Positions 34,363 through 47,305 of a stretch of DNA of 64,000 nt are shown here, piece by piece. The translations under genes and the position numbers were made by a program. The DNA is from Coffea arabica. Lineage: Eukaryota; Streptophyta; Magnoliopsida; Gentianales; Rubiaceae. The DNA lies in contig NC_092316.1 in the NCBI RefSeq assembly GCF_036785885.1, forward strand, positions 48,307,001 to 48,371,000, in the 5' to 3' direction. Position 1 is the first letter of the stretch; the number at the start of each line of letters is the position of its first letter. The notes under the pieces are model-generated. The model was not told the origin of the DNA. It worked only from the letters and a program-made list of their open reading frames with translations, and ran no database searches.

Positions 34363-37300
34363 AGTAAAGATATGCGAAGAGGTGAGTAGAGGAAGGAGAA
34401 AGGGAAGTAAGAAGTTGGCAAGTTGGGAAGGAGGGGCAGGGGGAAGGGAAAGGGAGCTACACGAGTGGCGAAAGGTGGTTGCGAAAGGAGAAGGAGAGAG
34501 GTTGTGCGCGGGTAGGAGGAAGGGTAAGGGGAAAGGAGCTGCGAGAATGGAGTATGGTGATGGGTAAGGGGAATGGTGAGAGTTCTTCCTAGATGGACGA
34601 GGAGGCTAGCAAAGAAGAAGCAAAGTGGTGAGAGTGACAATATGTATCTTTGTGTGTGTGTGTTTTTTTTTTTTTTTAACTTGTTTCTGGTGTATTTTTT
34701 AGCAAATTTTGGGCAAACAGGCCCTCACAAATTTTTTTTTCTTCCAAGTTTGTCCTTTGATTTAATTGAATTTGAAATTAGTGTAACAAAAGCTTGATTA
34801 TGGTATAACTAAATTGAAAATGGTGTACAAAATGAGAAATTACCAATTTACTGCAAAATGGAGTAAAATGCAACTTGCGAGACCCAGAACTCAAATTTTG
34901 GTATGACTTTGTTTTTTATTTCGAATTTTTTTAATACTCTTGATGTAGATATATTTTGCAAAAGCATATTTTTAAATAAGTTAGCCATCCAAACGGAGCT
35001 AAAGTTTTTTTTAGCCTTTTTTTTAAGATATACTTGTTCTTCTTCAAAACTCCGTTCATGTTAACCATAGGAACTATTCACCCTTGTAGCATTTTTGTTG
35101 TTTGATGCATCATTTTTGAATTCATGTATCTCTGTCTTTATCTGTACAAAAGCAACATTGTGTGTAACTTTTTATTCTTAACTATTCTTATTATGACTGT
35201 TAAGGATACTATAATTATAATTTTTCTCTCTGTTTTTCATATCTGAATGCTTACAACTATAGTGATCAATTTACACTTCATTTTGTTTTTGTTCGATAGG
35301 GGTTAAAGTTAATCCTGTTTTCGTCCCTAAAGTATAATGCAAACATGTTTCATCCTCATACTTTCATAAATTTGACTAATTGAGGACAATTGATGAATTA
35401 TAAGCAATTTGAATGGAACATAATCACTTGACCACAACATGCTCGTTAGTAAAAAAATAAAATAAAATCACATTTTAATTCACTTCTCCTTTTCTTTAAA
35501 CAAACTAAGAAATTTTTAGCCACCATTACTCTCTTCTTAAATCACAAATTGAACAAAAAGATCAAGAGGAAATGAAGTCATGGAGAAGAAACAACTCCAT
35601 TATAGCCAATTGGAGAAAAATTTCAAACAATCCCATTGCAACCAAATGGAGAAAAAAAAAATCAATGTGAAAGAAAGAATTGTTTTATGTTTGAGCAAAC
35701 ACTCTTCTTTTATTGATCAACATGTAATTTGTCCAAAGGCCATATTGGCCAAATACATCATCTATATACATGTTCACTAAAACTACTGAAAGCATGACAA
35801 TGGAAGTCCAAATTCAACAGGCGAAGCCTAACTCTCCTAGCTACATATATTTGCATTAAAAGAAAGAATTGTTTGGATTGTCATCTTACAAAATTTTGTT
35901 TTGTTGCATTATATACATATTTTTAAAACTGCATATCTATCGTACAATCTTTTTTTTTTATTTCACATAAATCATTTTATAAATTAAAAAAAATAATCTC
36001 CTATCAAACACAGTCATTATTATTTATATAATTGAATCAATGACTGAATTAATTATTGACAATATAATTATTAACAAGACTTGCTGGTCATATGATGATA
36101 TTCCGTCCAAATTGGTTAACAATCATTCAATTGTTCTTAATAATTGATGAAATTTAGGAAACTACAAGAATGAAATGTGTTTTGATTGAAGCTTTAGGAA
36201 CTAGATTGTTCAACATCCCAAACATTGGGGATAAAAAGTGCATTTTTCCCTTTTTAAAAAACTCACACAATTCCAATATCGATTGTATTGCTCGGAATTA
36301 TTGAAGATAAAGTCTTCCCTACTCTCTCCTTCATTTTTTTTTCCTCCTTTTTGTTTTCTGGTAAAACCTATAGGGCGATGTCAGTCCCAAATTTATTAAT
36401 AATAAAATAAATCAAAAAGGTTGGGTGGGGGCCGCATTAACACTATTTATAATAGTAAACTTATCCCATTTTCGCCTCTTTTCTAATGGTGATGATATGG
36501 TTGAGGATGCCGCATTACAAGCACTTTTTACACTAGAAAAGAATTTGCAGTATGACCCTCGCATAAGTCTACAACTCAACAACATTGCCTTTCAACATAT
36601 GTAAAATCGAAAAAATTTTAATTACAATCACTTCCTCCACTAGGCAAAAGTTATTAGTGTTTTGAACTCTTGGTTACATCTCACATATTGCTTCACTAGC
36701 TAGTCTATCATTTCACAATCATTCTCCACAAAAAAACTTTTTGGGTATAGTCATGCTCCACAAATTTAATCAACATATATAGTTTCTCATCCAAACCCCC
36801 CAAGATTCAACCTGCCTTGCAATGACAAAAAGAAAATAGAAATGCTGACATATTGCAAAAGTATGTTATTTAACTCCAGTAATGACTTTTTGTTGAAATA
36901 ATTAACCCTAATCCCATATTAACCTCCAAAAGCCGGCAACTCTTGAAAGTAACCCAGGGACTTAACTACCCAACCAAAACCCCTCCCAGAACCAATGTGG
37001 GATACTTAACTAGGACTGTAGAGCACCTGCTACTAAGTGCAAAAGTATGTTATGATGTATAGAATATGCAACTCCCTTTGTTTTCTTTCACTTCTATTGC
37101 TTAGTTTCTTGGTAAGCTAAATATTCAAGAAATTAAGAAGTCTTAACGTAAAAAATTCGTAGATTGAAAAAATTTGGTTTCAATATATGATATAAAGTAA
37201 TTAACATACTTCAAGATGCATTGGTATGATGAGAACCAAAAAAAAATTCAAAGAAAATGGGAACAAATTGACATGCCTTCATATGAAATAATGATGCAAA

Positions 37301-37849
37301 TAGTAATATAATTCATTCATTTAGTTCCTTTTTGAAGCCCCATTTGTTGATCTTTTTTCACGAAGCCAACTAATTTCTAGCATGAAATCCCCAGCAATTT
37401 CTATTAATATCATACAAAATTGAAATCAAATGCATGTATTATATTATCATCTAATAAGAATGAAAAGTTTAGACATTTGAATAGCAACATCTTACGATAG
37501 ATTAAAAATCCAGCAAATTTTCTGTAAAGCAGAGAGTTGACAAATTAACTTTTTTTAATAAATAGATAATTCATTAATAAAACTATAAAAGTATGTTGAG
37601 TGGAATACTTGCTTTATCTTAAAGCTAGTTTGGAACATTTGCGGCAAAAAACACTTAAAATATGAGTGAGATGGATTCACTCAATGATATTGAAGAGGAG
37701 AAGTTTATGGAAAGTCAATTCAATTTCTGGTTGCTCATGGATTTGGAGGAAAATAATGAAATACAGGGATCTGGCCTAATCATTTATAGGCATTTCTATA
37801 GGTAATGGAGCCCAAATTTCAGTCTGATCTGATTCTTGGCTTCCATCTA
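34363..37849. other. AT-rich intergenic DNA
   Basis: No gene recognised. 34380-34640 is a purine-rich GA tract whose ORFs on either strand are compositional. GT and poly-T tracts follow at about 34650-34680. Around 36990 the motif CCAATGTGGGAT, common in plant LTRs, occurs alone. Confidence 0.4.
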
Positions 37850-38495
37850 GACCACTCTATAAGAATTTGGGACTAAATACAAGATCTATAGTTGCTGACT
37901 TCATTCACAATGATTGCTGGAAATGGCCTGGGAAAGGAGACTTAATTCGCTTGTTCAGGAATTCAGAGATGTAACTCCTCTCTCCTTATTGCAGAACATG
38001 CATAGAGAGAATTATCTGAGGTGGACATACCCATCAACAGGAATGTTCTCTATCAAGTCTGCAATGAGGAAGATATTCCCTCCTGGTAACACTTTGAATT
38101 GGCATAAAATAGTCTAGGGAAATAAATATATCTTGAAATTTGCTTTCACCCTATGTTTTTCAGTACAAGGGAAGCTTATGAAGAGATGGCTAAGAAGATG
38201 GGGATGCAGAATGTTGATCCCACTTGTATGCTTTGTGGTGGAGTTGATGAATTAGTTGACCACCTATTTTTTGATCGTATTTTTGCAAAGTCAGTTTCGC
38301 AAAAAGTACAATGGATGTGTCTATTATATGAGGAAAAATATGTGCTAGCAGATAGAGGTGCAATGGTTGAGTGCTCACTTGAAAGCTGAATCATTTACCA
38401 CTAAACTCAAATGGCTGGTTCTTTCTGCTACTATTTGGCATCCATGGCAGAAGAGGAATAGCAGAATTTTCAAATAAGCAAACAATACTAATGTT
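37850..38495 (+). pseudogene. LINE relic, reverse-transcriptase zinc-binding region
   Basis: Frame-shifted pieces resemble the part of plant LINE ORF2 after the reverse transcriptase: YLRWTYPSTGMFSIKSAMR, then KYILKFAFTLCFSVQGKLM, MQNVDPTCMLCGGVDELVDH (the Cys/His-rich core) and LKWLVLSATIWHPWQKRNSR. Several stops and frame changes. The order matches the equivalent part of the intact LINE frame at 51511-54198, although the sequence is distant. No RT core remains. Confidence 0.65.
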
Positions 38496-40272
38496 TAACT
38501 TGTTGTAGCAATTGTGAAGACTGCACAGTTAACTTGTGTTTCTTAGGAAAAATCTCCAAGAACTAGGGAAATCTAGAACGTGTGCTTGAATGGGGACTGG
38601 ACCACAAGTGTTTGATGAGCTAGATAAGGTTATAATGTATACCAATAGTCATATACAAATTCCTGAGCGTATACTGTATAGCAATAGGATTAATGACATG
38701 AGTAGATAGGAGTTCTACTGTATAGACTGAGAGCATATTGTATAGTTTCTAACTGAATCAATAAAAGCTCCTATTTAAAAAGACTATAAAAGTATACTAA
38801 TAGCTTATTACATTATAACTGTTCTATAAATACAAGGAATATATAGAAAAACTTCTTCTAATCTGAAAAATCAATAAGAGATATGACCTTTGACAACAAA
38901 TCCTTGTAAATTAACATAGTTCCTTGCAGCTCCAAAATGATCTATGCTTATCCTTCAATAGGCAGATCTAGTATTTGCTATTGCAAATCCGAATATCGAG
39001 TTTCGATATGGCTAAAGGTCATATTTGACAAACAAATTTGAAGAAAACAAAACCCCATATCTAACAAAAGAAACAAAAAAGATGAATAAAAAATGTCACA
39101 AAAATATCTCAGTAGAATAGAAACCCCCATTAGGAAAACTTAGGAGAGTGAAAATTTTTCCTTAACTAAACGAAAAATGCCATAAGCAAAACAAAAGATG
39201 GTTGATATGTGTGTAGATAAAGAGTTATAGAGAAGAAAGATAAAAGAATAAAGAGACATAACAAAAGCCAAATTGGCAGCACAAAGATTGGAAAGCGAAA
39301 AGCAGGAAATTCCAATAAAATCGATGAAGTTGCAGAGCACACGTCGTGTAGTACTTAGGTAGGAGTAGCCAACATTTAAACTCCAAAAAGCTCAACTAAG
39401 AAAAAAGTATCTTAGCCTTATTCATTTGTTTTTATTAGTTGTGAACTCGTACAAGCATAAATATTTCAAGAAAAAGGATATAAAAATATTATAATATCTT
39501 CATTATTAATTAGTTTAGATAATTAATGTATTTTAAATGTTTAACTATTGTATCAATTTTTAAAAATTTCTATACATACATATATTATAATGTAATAATA
39601 TTTATCAATAATACAAGATACACCATAAGATTGATGATCTTTGAAATAATAATTAAAATTTGTAGTGATTATAAAGCTAGAATTAATTAATTTAATCAAA
39701 TGCAAAAGATGCAACAATATATTCCCATGAACAAATATATCGTTTCCATCAATAATGATGTATAAATTTATCAATGTAACAACTAACTACGCAAAATTAC
39801 TTCATATAGATAAAAAAAATCAAATTTATTAAAAAAGATAAAAATTGTTAGAAGAGAGAGAAATTATGAAAAAATGATTAGAGATTTTGAGTATATAGAT
39901 ACCTAATTTTGACTATATAGATACGCAAAAAATGTGGAAAGGGTCTCTTTATTAACTATATAGATACCTAATTTTGACCCTAACTTAAAAATGTTGTCTA
40001 TCAAAGCCATTTATCACCCTTCTTTTGTTAGGGTTTTAATATTAGCTTGTGTCACCCCTTTTCATTATTCTGCACAGCTTTATGATTTCTTGTTAGTCCA
40101 AAACCAAAAGTCCAAAAACAAAAGAAAGAAAGAGCAGCCCAAAAATGGTCTAATGAAACCCATAAAATTTTCAAAATTTAAACCCGAACCTAGGCCCATT
40201 TCTTTTTAAAAGTTTTGCTAGGAGACAGTATGCCATGTGCCAGCGTTTTATTGGCCACAACCTGCCCTGACC
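38496..40272. other. AT-rich intergenic DNA left of MULE-3
   Basis: No gene recognised. The AATAAAAGCTCC near 38760 could be the 3' tail of the LINE relic. Confidence 0.35.
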
Positions 40273-40282
40273 ATTTTCAATT

Positions 40283-40483
40283 GAGCAAATTATCCCAGTG
40301 GCCACTAAACTTTTGCCATCGTCGAGTTTTGGTCACTCAACTATTAAAAGTTTGATTTTGGCCATCAAACTATATAAAAGGTAGACTCGAGCCCATTCTG
40401 TTAGATTTAGTCGTTAACTTCGCAGAGGTGTCTGTCCGCGCGATTTCCAATACAAAATGTAGGGTCAATTTAGGAAGTCGAAA
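40283..40483 (+). repeat. Left terminal inverted repeat of MULE-3
   Basis: 201 bp, inverted match to 44238-44438. Confidence 0.95.
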
Positions 40484-40653
40484 ATATCACTTGCACCTCT
40501 TCTTCCTCTCCCATGCATCTGTTCTTCTTCTTCCTTGCCTAAACCCAAACATCAAACAATTGACAATTAAAGAAAAACGCAACAACGAAGAATTTTGGGG
40601 GATTGAGCGACAGCAGAACGGGTTGACAAACAAGATCTTCATTTCCTGGAACG

Positions 40654-43171
40654 ATGGAGTGGCCCAAGTGGGTGATTAGACCAAGGGGCCAGCATTTTGA
40701 TCCATCTGATGCATACGGTAAAGTTTTAAAATCCCTAAGTTTGTTTAGTTATCCACATCCCAGAATAGATTGTGTGTTTCATGTATGTATGGGCTACATT
40801 TTATCGTTGTTTTGGCTTTTTGCAATAAAGCATAGAGATTTCATAGTACACTGATTAAAGTATTCTTAATGCTGGAAAAAGGGGTTAATAAATAATTCAT
40901 TCATTGAATTTGGGTTTACTAGTTTTGACTAAAATTTTAATTTTTTTAACTAATCGCATGTCATGCAGTGCCAGGTTCTTCTCTGTTCACCATACGAATG
41001 TATCATGGGGGTAAATTCAATTGGCAAAATTACAGATACATTGATGGGCATGTAGATTATGTTGATTTATGTGATGCGGAAACAATGTCTGTGCATGAAA
41101 TAAACTACATGGTGGATAAATTAGGGCATTATGGATGTATGGTGTGTTACTATGTTGAGCCTGGAAAAGATTTTCGAAATGGGTTAAAGGAATTATCTAC
41201 TGATAAAGCCATTATCAGTTTTTGCAATTGGGCTTATAAGCATAAAATCATGGAGGTGTACTGTGACCACCAGTCAAAGAATGAAATCAAGATGATGGCC
41301 ACAAAGTCCTTTCCTTCTGATCTACAGTTGAGTAAAAAAGCCGCAGTCACCATCGAGGAACTTGACGAAAATGGAAATGTTATTAGAGAACCTGGATTTG
41401 AATTAGTGCCATTTACAGGATCAATTGGCAAGATAGATGTTGGGAACTCTTCTAAAGAGAATGCCTTGAATAATGGGGATGATGGGGATGCAAATGATAG
41501 AGGAAATATAGATGGCCAAGTGGAGACTGATATTGATTCGGATGGAGACTGTGATCGCTTTAGTGCTGATAGAGATTTCTGTAGGGATGAAGAAATGTTA
41601 GAAGAATTGATTGTTGAGGGGCTAAAATCTGGTGTGGATTCTTCAAATACAGAGCAACCTAGATCTTCACAACATCCCAATTCTAATGATGATTGTAATA
41701 ATGCTGCACAACAGCAAGAATCAGTTGTAGATGAGCTAGGCAGACAACAACAAACAGCTGGGATGGATCCATGGTCACAACAATCAGGACTTGAAACTGA
41801 ATTTGAACATCAGCAGCAGCCTGAGACAAATGAAGAACAACCCACGGATGTGGGAACTGGAAACCAACAGTCGCAGAGGAAGAAGCAAGTTAGAAGGAGA
41901 AGAAACAACAATAGAACATCAGGAGAAGAGGCAGCTCCTCATTTAGATGATGTCCATGCATTAGATAAAGACACAGTGGTGACTGAGTTGCATAGTGATG
42001 TTGGCTCCTCAGATGAAGAGAATGATGATGACTGGAGGAATAGGTATGTTGATTTCAATCCGGAGAGAGATCTAAAAGACCCTAATTTTGAGTTTCACAT
42101 AGGAATGAAGTTTGAGTCAGCTGAACAGCTAAGATTAGCTGTTAGAACATATTCCATCATGAAAGGAAAACCAGTAAAGCCATACACAAATGAAAAAAAA
42201 AGGTTTAGAGCAAAATGCAAACCTGGCTGATGGGGCCTGAATGGACAAGTAATGTGGCCTGAAGCTGATGGGGTGGATCTTGATCCACCAGAAAGGATAG
42301 TGCAACCTGGCAGACCTAAGAAGGCCAGGAGAAGAGATGCTACTGAAACTCAAAAGACTGGAAACAGGTTGCGGAGAAGAATAGTCATCCATTGCAGAAA
42401 ATGTGGTGTTGCCGGCCATAATGCAGCTGGTTGCAAGGTGCAGCAACAAGACAATCAACAACAGCAGAATCAGGATAGCGAGGAGCAGGAGCAGAACCAA
42501 CAGCAGCAACGTGGTTCTAAGAATATGCAGCAGCAACAGCAGAACCAACACCAGCACCAGAGTCAGCATGAACAGACCCAACACCAGCACCAGAGGCAAC
42601 ATCAGACCCAACACCAACACCAGCACCAGAGGCAACATCAGACCCAGAGGCAACAGCATCAGATGCAGCATCATCAGGCCCAACAGCAGCACCAAAAGCA
42701 GCAGCAGACCCAACAGCAGCACCAGCAGCAGGATCAATATCAGTAGCAGCAAAATCAGCAACACCAGCAACAGAATCAACATCAGCAGCAGCAACATCAG
42801 CAGGATCAGCAACAGCAGCAGAATCAACAGCAGCAGCAGGATCAAGAGTATCAGCAGAACCAACAAGAACAGCAATCACAATCTACTGTTGAGGAAAGTG
42901 AACATGCACAGCATCGACAGCAGGAAGAAGTTGTACAAAACCAACAACAGTCTCAGAGCCAAGGGGCTCATCAACAAAGGAAAGCAGGAAAACGAAAGTT
43001 AACAGATTCAGAAAAGAGGCGGATCAATGCCAATTATGCATATTTAGGTAAAGAACCTCCTTTCACTGTTGGAAATTGGAGGGGAAAATGGAGTAGAGCT
43101 GGTACTAGAAGAGGAGGAACTTCAGCAACAACTACCAGAGGACAACCAAGAGTCAAAAGAGGATCAAATTG
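40654..43171 (+). pseudogene. MuDR-type transposase lacking its catalytic core
   Basis: Exon 1 40654-40717 (MEWPKWVIRP) splices in phase to an exon from 40969. The N-terminal PB1-like domain seen in plant MuDR transposases is present (FTIRMYHGGKFNWQNYRYID ... MVCYYVEPGKDF ... IMEVYCDH). A long acidic, Gln-rich linker follows, then the MuDR-type DNA-binding region (NFEFHIGMKFESAEQLRLAV ... KPYTNEKKRFRAKCK). At about 42222-42250 the frame breaks and the sequence jumps to the C-terminal region (ERIVQPGRPKKARRRD, then zinc knuckle CRKCGVAGHNAAGCK). The DDE core and SWIM finger are missing, so well over 1 kb was probably deleted. A Gln/His-rich tract (about 42430-42880) has one in-frame TAG near 42745 (CAG-to-TAG). 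A basic C-terminus (AGKRKLTDSEKRRI ... RVKRGSN) ends at 43171. Confidence 0.88.
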
Positions 43172-43563
43172 AAGAGGAAGTAAAGCTATAGCTAGATTGG
43201 GACATAATTCAACTACATTTTGTCTTTTTGTATGAAGTTTGTTTTGGATTTGATATGCCGACCTATTACGAACATGGTCCATATGTACAAACAATTTATT
43301 TTGTCCAATCTACACAGATTGTTCTATGTTAATGCAGCACTTTTGTTTAGTTCTTATGTCTCTGTCATTTATTGATGAAATTAGTAGAACTGAAATGTGT
43401 TGTTTCAAACCTTTTTTGACACCAAATAATAACTATTTATTCATGTGAACAATACAACTTTTATACATCAAAATGTTTATACAGAGGGGTACAAAAGGGG
43501 CTTTATAAAGCCATTTGCCCTTTCCCTTTCAATATGCTACCATTACAACAGAGTAGCTATTCT

Positions 43564-44165
43564 TCAAGGATTTTCAACGATGCCACAAATTTGTAGCATG
43601 CCACCAGAATTATCTATTCTCATAACTAACATTGCTAAGACAACTATTAGCCAAGGCAACACTGCGCATCGAATGAGTTGCTTATTGGCTGATTTGTACT
43701 TGGCAATTTCAGTTTGAAGTGGCTTCATTTTACCCTCCAATTTCACAGCTTTTGCTTCCCACTTTCTTGCAGCTTTTTCAAATTCAACCATTTTTTCCTC
43801 CATTCCATTGATCTTTCTGAGTAAACCCGGTATAATCATTGTAGATCGAGCGCACATTTCATCATCTATCCAACCCCAATAGCCACAGCCATCCTTCAAA
43901 AAAAAAAACAAATTCATTATATTTCTTACACAATAATAAATTAAGTATCTAAAAAAATGTTACAAACCTCCCCCAATGCGCATTTGGCAAATCTTCTTCC
44001 CGGATTTTGTGCAGTCCATGAAGTTATCATTACTGTCTTCATCCCACAAACACAAGTAGGCAAAATGGGTGTCAACGATGTAGGTGGCATGGATCTTGCT
44101 GGCCCGGCTCTTGGTGGCGTTGATCTTGGTCCTGCTTCCTCTAATCCAAGTTGGGCTTCTTCCAT
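43564..44165 (-). CDS. GRF zinc-finger, coiled-coil, membrane protein of MULE-3
   Basis: Two exons, 44165-43968 and 43893-43564, joined in phase (GT-AG), 175 aa. The N-terminus is Pro/Ser-rich. The GRF finger spans the intron: CVCGMKTVMITSW, NPGRRFAKC, then GCGYWGWIDDEMC. This is the classic form (CxCG, NPGRxFxxC, aromatic-W-x-D). A long heptad-like helix follows (about residues 90-135, MEEKMVEFEKAARKWEAKAV), then one hydrophobic segment (CAVLPWLIVVLAMLVM) and a short polar tail. No stops, although the neighbouring transposase is destroyed. Small plant GRF/coiled-coil/membrane proteins are common but uncharacterised. It is convergent with the transposase, 0.4 kb away. The same architecture at 19936-20343 in MULE-2 argues for a recurring accessory role (inference). 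Confidence 0.85.
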
Positions 44166-44237
44166 TTCCTTCTCTTGTAGTTTCTCTCGGGTAAGTAATC
44201 TTTATTAGCTTTATACAAGAAGAACAAGAAGATCTAA

Positions 44238-44438
44238 TTTCGACTTCCTAAATTGACCCTACCTTTTGTATTGGAAATCGCGCAAACGGACACCTCTGCG
44301 AAGTTAACGACTAAATCTAACAGAATGGGCTCGAGTCTACCTTTTATATAGTTTGATGGCCAAAACCAGACTTTTAATAGTTGAGTGACCAAAACTCGAC
44401 GATGGCAAAAGTTTAGTGGCCACTGGGATAATTTGCTC
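44238..44438 (-). repeat. Right terminal inverted repeat of MULE-3
   Basis: 201 bp, inverted match to 40283-40483, ending in AATTTGCTC next to the duplicated ATTTTCAATT. Confidence 0.95.
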
Positions 44439-44448
44439 ATTTTCAATT

Positions 44449-46740
44449 TTCCCATGTACATGTGAAAGAGCATGCATGTCCTTTTTGTCACCTCTTTCTT
44501 CGGCAGCCACCTCTTAATGGCTCTGGTATCCATTTTTGGATTTTTTCACTTGAACCTGCAAAAATCGCAATTTTGCTGATAGGGGTGAGTATCAAAATCA
44601 AATTGGATAATTTAGGAGGAAAATTAGGTATTTTCAATAATTCACTTTCCCGGTATGTCAACTTAATTTGTTTTCCAATTCAATAATTCACCGAAGTTAA
44701 AAAAAAGGAAGAAAATAAAAAATGAGTGATACCCTCATAATCGAAGGAGATACTTTTCTATTCAATGGCTTGTGAATCTTTAGGTACTATTGTATTCAAT
44801 GTTTATTCAATTACTCTTTTTCCGCAAATGCAATATAGGGGTTAGGTACACAAATGTGTTATGATTTCGTAAATAATTTGTCTTTGAAGATAACAAAACT
44901 ACTAAAATTAATTATAATATCAACCATAATGTTAGGACTTAATTACCACAACCCGATAAAAGAAACAAATGTGCTATTGAAGAATAGCACAATTAATGCA
45001 TATATACAATTGTGTCATTCTTCAAGCAAATTAAACGGCATTGCTTCATCAAACAGATGGAAAGTGATTGAAGGTAATCAACCGGGCGTGTCTGATAGAG
45101 AATTTTAATTTATCGGTATAGACAACTAAAGAACAATCTAAATCATACACACTTATGAACTGACTATCCTCACATCTTTTTTATTTCAGCTTTTGCACAA
45201 GTATAATTAATTCTCTATCACACTTCTTCATTCTAGGAAAGTGTAAGGAATGTATCATGAAACATGTATCTAGTAAGCCAAATATTATTCATTCTAAGCA
45301 TAAAGTGTTTCTCTAAATAGTAGCACATTCTCCTAGAGAATGCTTCTAATTTTTGCCTTTTTTTTTGGGAAGAAGGGGGGGAGAATATATTTCTATCCAA
45401 CAATAACATCAAGATCAATAGAAAACAATAGTCCCTTATTCAAAGTAGAATGCAAGAGATAACAAATCAAATTTAGTACTCCATCTATTACCTCTGGCAC
45501 TTCATCTTCTCTTTTGTAGAATGAAAAGCATTACAACCCACACCATATTTTTCTTTATTTATTGCTTTATCCTTATACTTGCCTTATCATAATCCCTTCT
45601 CCACAAATTCTTCACTGTAAATGGCTCCTCCTTCGCCCGTTCGAATTCTTTTGCTCGGCTCTTTCTTAGGAACTTGCAGAAAAACCTTACCTCCATTCTT
45701 AAAATTTCAAGTGCTTGCAATTATATTATTAATGAGATAAATGTTTCAGTTGCTCTTTCGAGAATTGGACCAAACAAGAACTTCATGAATCCATCGTCCA
45801 GTTCAAAATTCATAGAAAGAATAAACTTCACCCACTTTTTTTCAATTTAACCAACTTATCCATTTTTTGCTTCTTGTGAAGTCCAGAGCTCTCAGCTTTG
45901 TTAGAGTTTTTTATTCTCTTCATCTCAATTTTGTGGATTAGACAGTGAAGGTTGGATGATAATGTGGGCATGCATGATGGTGTAGGTTCAATTAGTCCAC
46001 TCAATCGATGGTGCAAAACATAGCTACTGATGATGCCACATTCAAAACCAACCTCAATGGCTTAAATGAATTCTCCATGTCAATTCATGAAGCGAACTTA
46101 GGAGTATGTTGATACATAAGGTTGCTTCGGTTGATTGGAGGATAGGAGAGGACAACAGAGAATATGCTGATGTTGAATGAGAAGATGAATAAATATAAAT
46201 AAAATAAAATAAAAGATGATGGATGGATGCTTACCAAAAAATGATGAAAAGGAACAATGGCTGTGTGAATCTAATGGGTCTTGGGATATGGAGCAGAGAT
46301 AAAGTTCTAAGGATAATTTTGGAATCCAAATATAAAAAGACCTACAATTGAGTGCCTAAGACTATTGTTGGAATGATAATAATATCATTTGTCTTAAAGT
46401 TTCTCTTGTATGGTGGAAAATGCAAAACAAATGCAAGAGATAATTTCCACAAACCATCCATAATCTAGAAGACATGATCGAAAATTTCATTGCATCTAAG
46501 TTGCGCGGTTTGCTACATTACCCATTATCTTCAGTTCTAAGGCAAAATGAAAATTTAGAGAAAAAAGAAACCATACCATAAAAATAGAGAAGAGCATGTC
46601 TATGGGTCATGTATCCATTTAATTTTGTCTGCGATCTGACAACTAGATAAATTAAGTATTCCATGATCACATCCATTAAACTCAAAATAAATCGACTTCT
46701 TGATAATACAAGCCTAAGGTTCCAAATTGAGCTTTTTTAT
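44449..46740. other. AT-rich intergenic DNA
   Basis: No gene recognised. Short ORFs (for example 45828-46016 on -) show no known motif. Confidence 0.35.
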
Positions 46741-47036
46741 TAGGGATGGCAACTAGTCGAATAGAGTTCAAATACTACTGTATTCGAGCTCGAGTTTGAA
46801 CTGTATTATCCAAGTTCGAACTCAAGTTCAACCTCAACAAATCTTCAATTTTGATACTTAATCTCAACCTAGTCAAATTTTTTATTTCAAAACTCGAACT
46901 CAACTTGTGTAAAATATAGGGAGCTGAAGTTCAAATTCGAACTCGCTTAAGAAGCAAATTGAGATGGAACTCGCACTTGAACTTCAGGCGAGTAGCTCGC
47001 AAGCAGTTCGCTTATTTGCCACCCCTATTTTTGATC
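46741..47036. mobile_element. hAT-like MITE (TAGGGATGGCAA ends)
   Basis: Ends TAGGGATGGCAA and TTGCCACCCCTA are inverted. Flanks TTTTTTAT (left) and TTTTTGAT (right) match at 7 of 8, the hAT duplication length. The interior is rich in short self-complementary words (TTCGAACTC, GAGCTCGAG). Non-coding, 296 bp. Confidence 0.75.
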
Positions 47037-47305
47037 CCTCTAGAATTTTTAGTGCACCAATTGACTACCAAAATTCTTGTCACGAGATACCCATCTCTAT
47101 CTCTGCAAAAGACATAATCTAGCTGGCACAAAATGTAAATTATACATACCTTATTTTATATTTTTCATTATTGAATTAGATGAATACATATAGGCCCCAT
47201 AAAACGAATAAGCCTAATATCACAACTATCAACAAAAACAAAAAACTTGTGACCCGTTTCTAATAGCCCACCTCATTGTCGAATGAACTCTTTTATTGTA
47301 TTGGT

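Larger units (their letters stand above)
40283..44438. mobile_element. MULE-3, MuDR-type element with deleted transposase core
   Basis: 4,156 bp, starting GAGCAAATTATCCCAGTGGC at both ends. Inverted repeats 40283-40483 and 44238-44438 are each 201 bp, without gaps and with only a handful of mismatches. Flanked by the perfect 10-bp duplication ATTTTCAATT (40273-40282, 44439-44448). It carries an internally deleted transposase on + and an intact GRF zinc-finger gene on -, tail to tail. The well-preserved ends suggest the element could still be mobilised by a related transposase in trans (inference). Confidence 0.95.

Noticed and set aside
34329..34640. 103-codon ORF on -
   Set aside because: Antisense of a GA-rich tract; low complexity Pro/Ser/Leu only.
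36985..37010. Possible solo LTR from the CCAATGTGGGAT motif
   Set aside because: The motif alone is too short; no TG...CA boundaries or duplication could be found.
42135..42875. 246-codon Leu-rich ORF on the minus strand
   Set aside because: It is the antisense of the CAG/CAA repeat tract and N-terminal transposase exon; composition is explained by the repeat.
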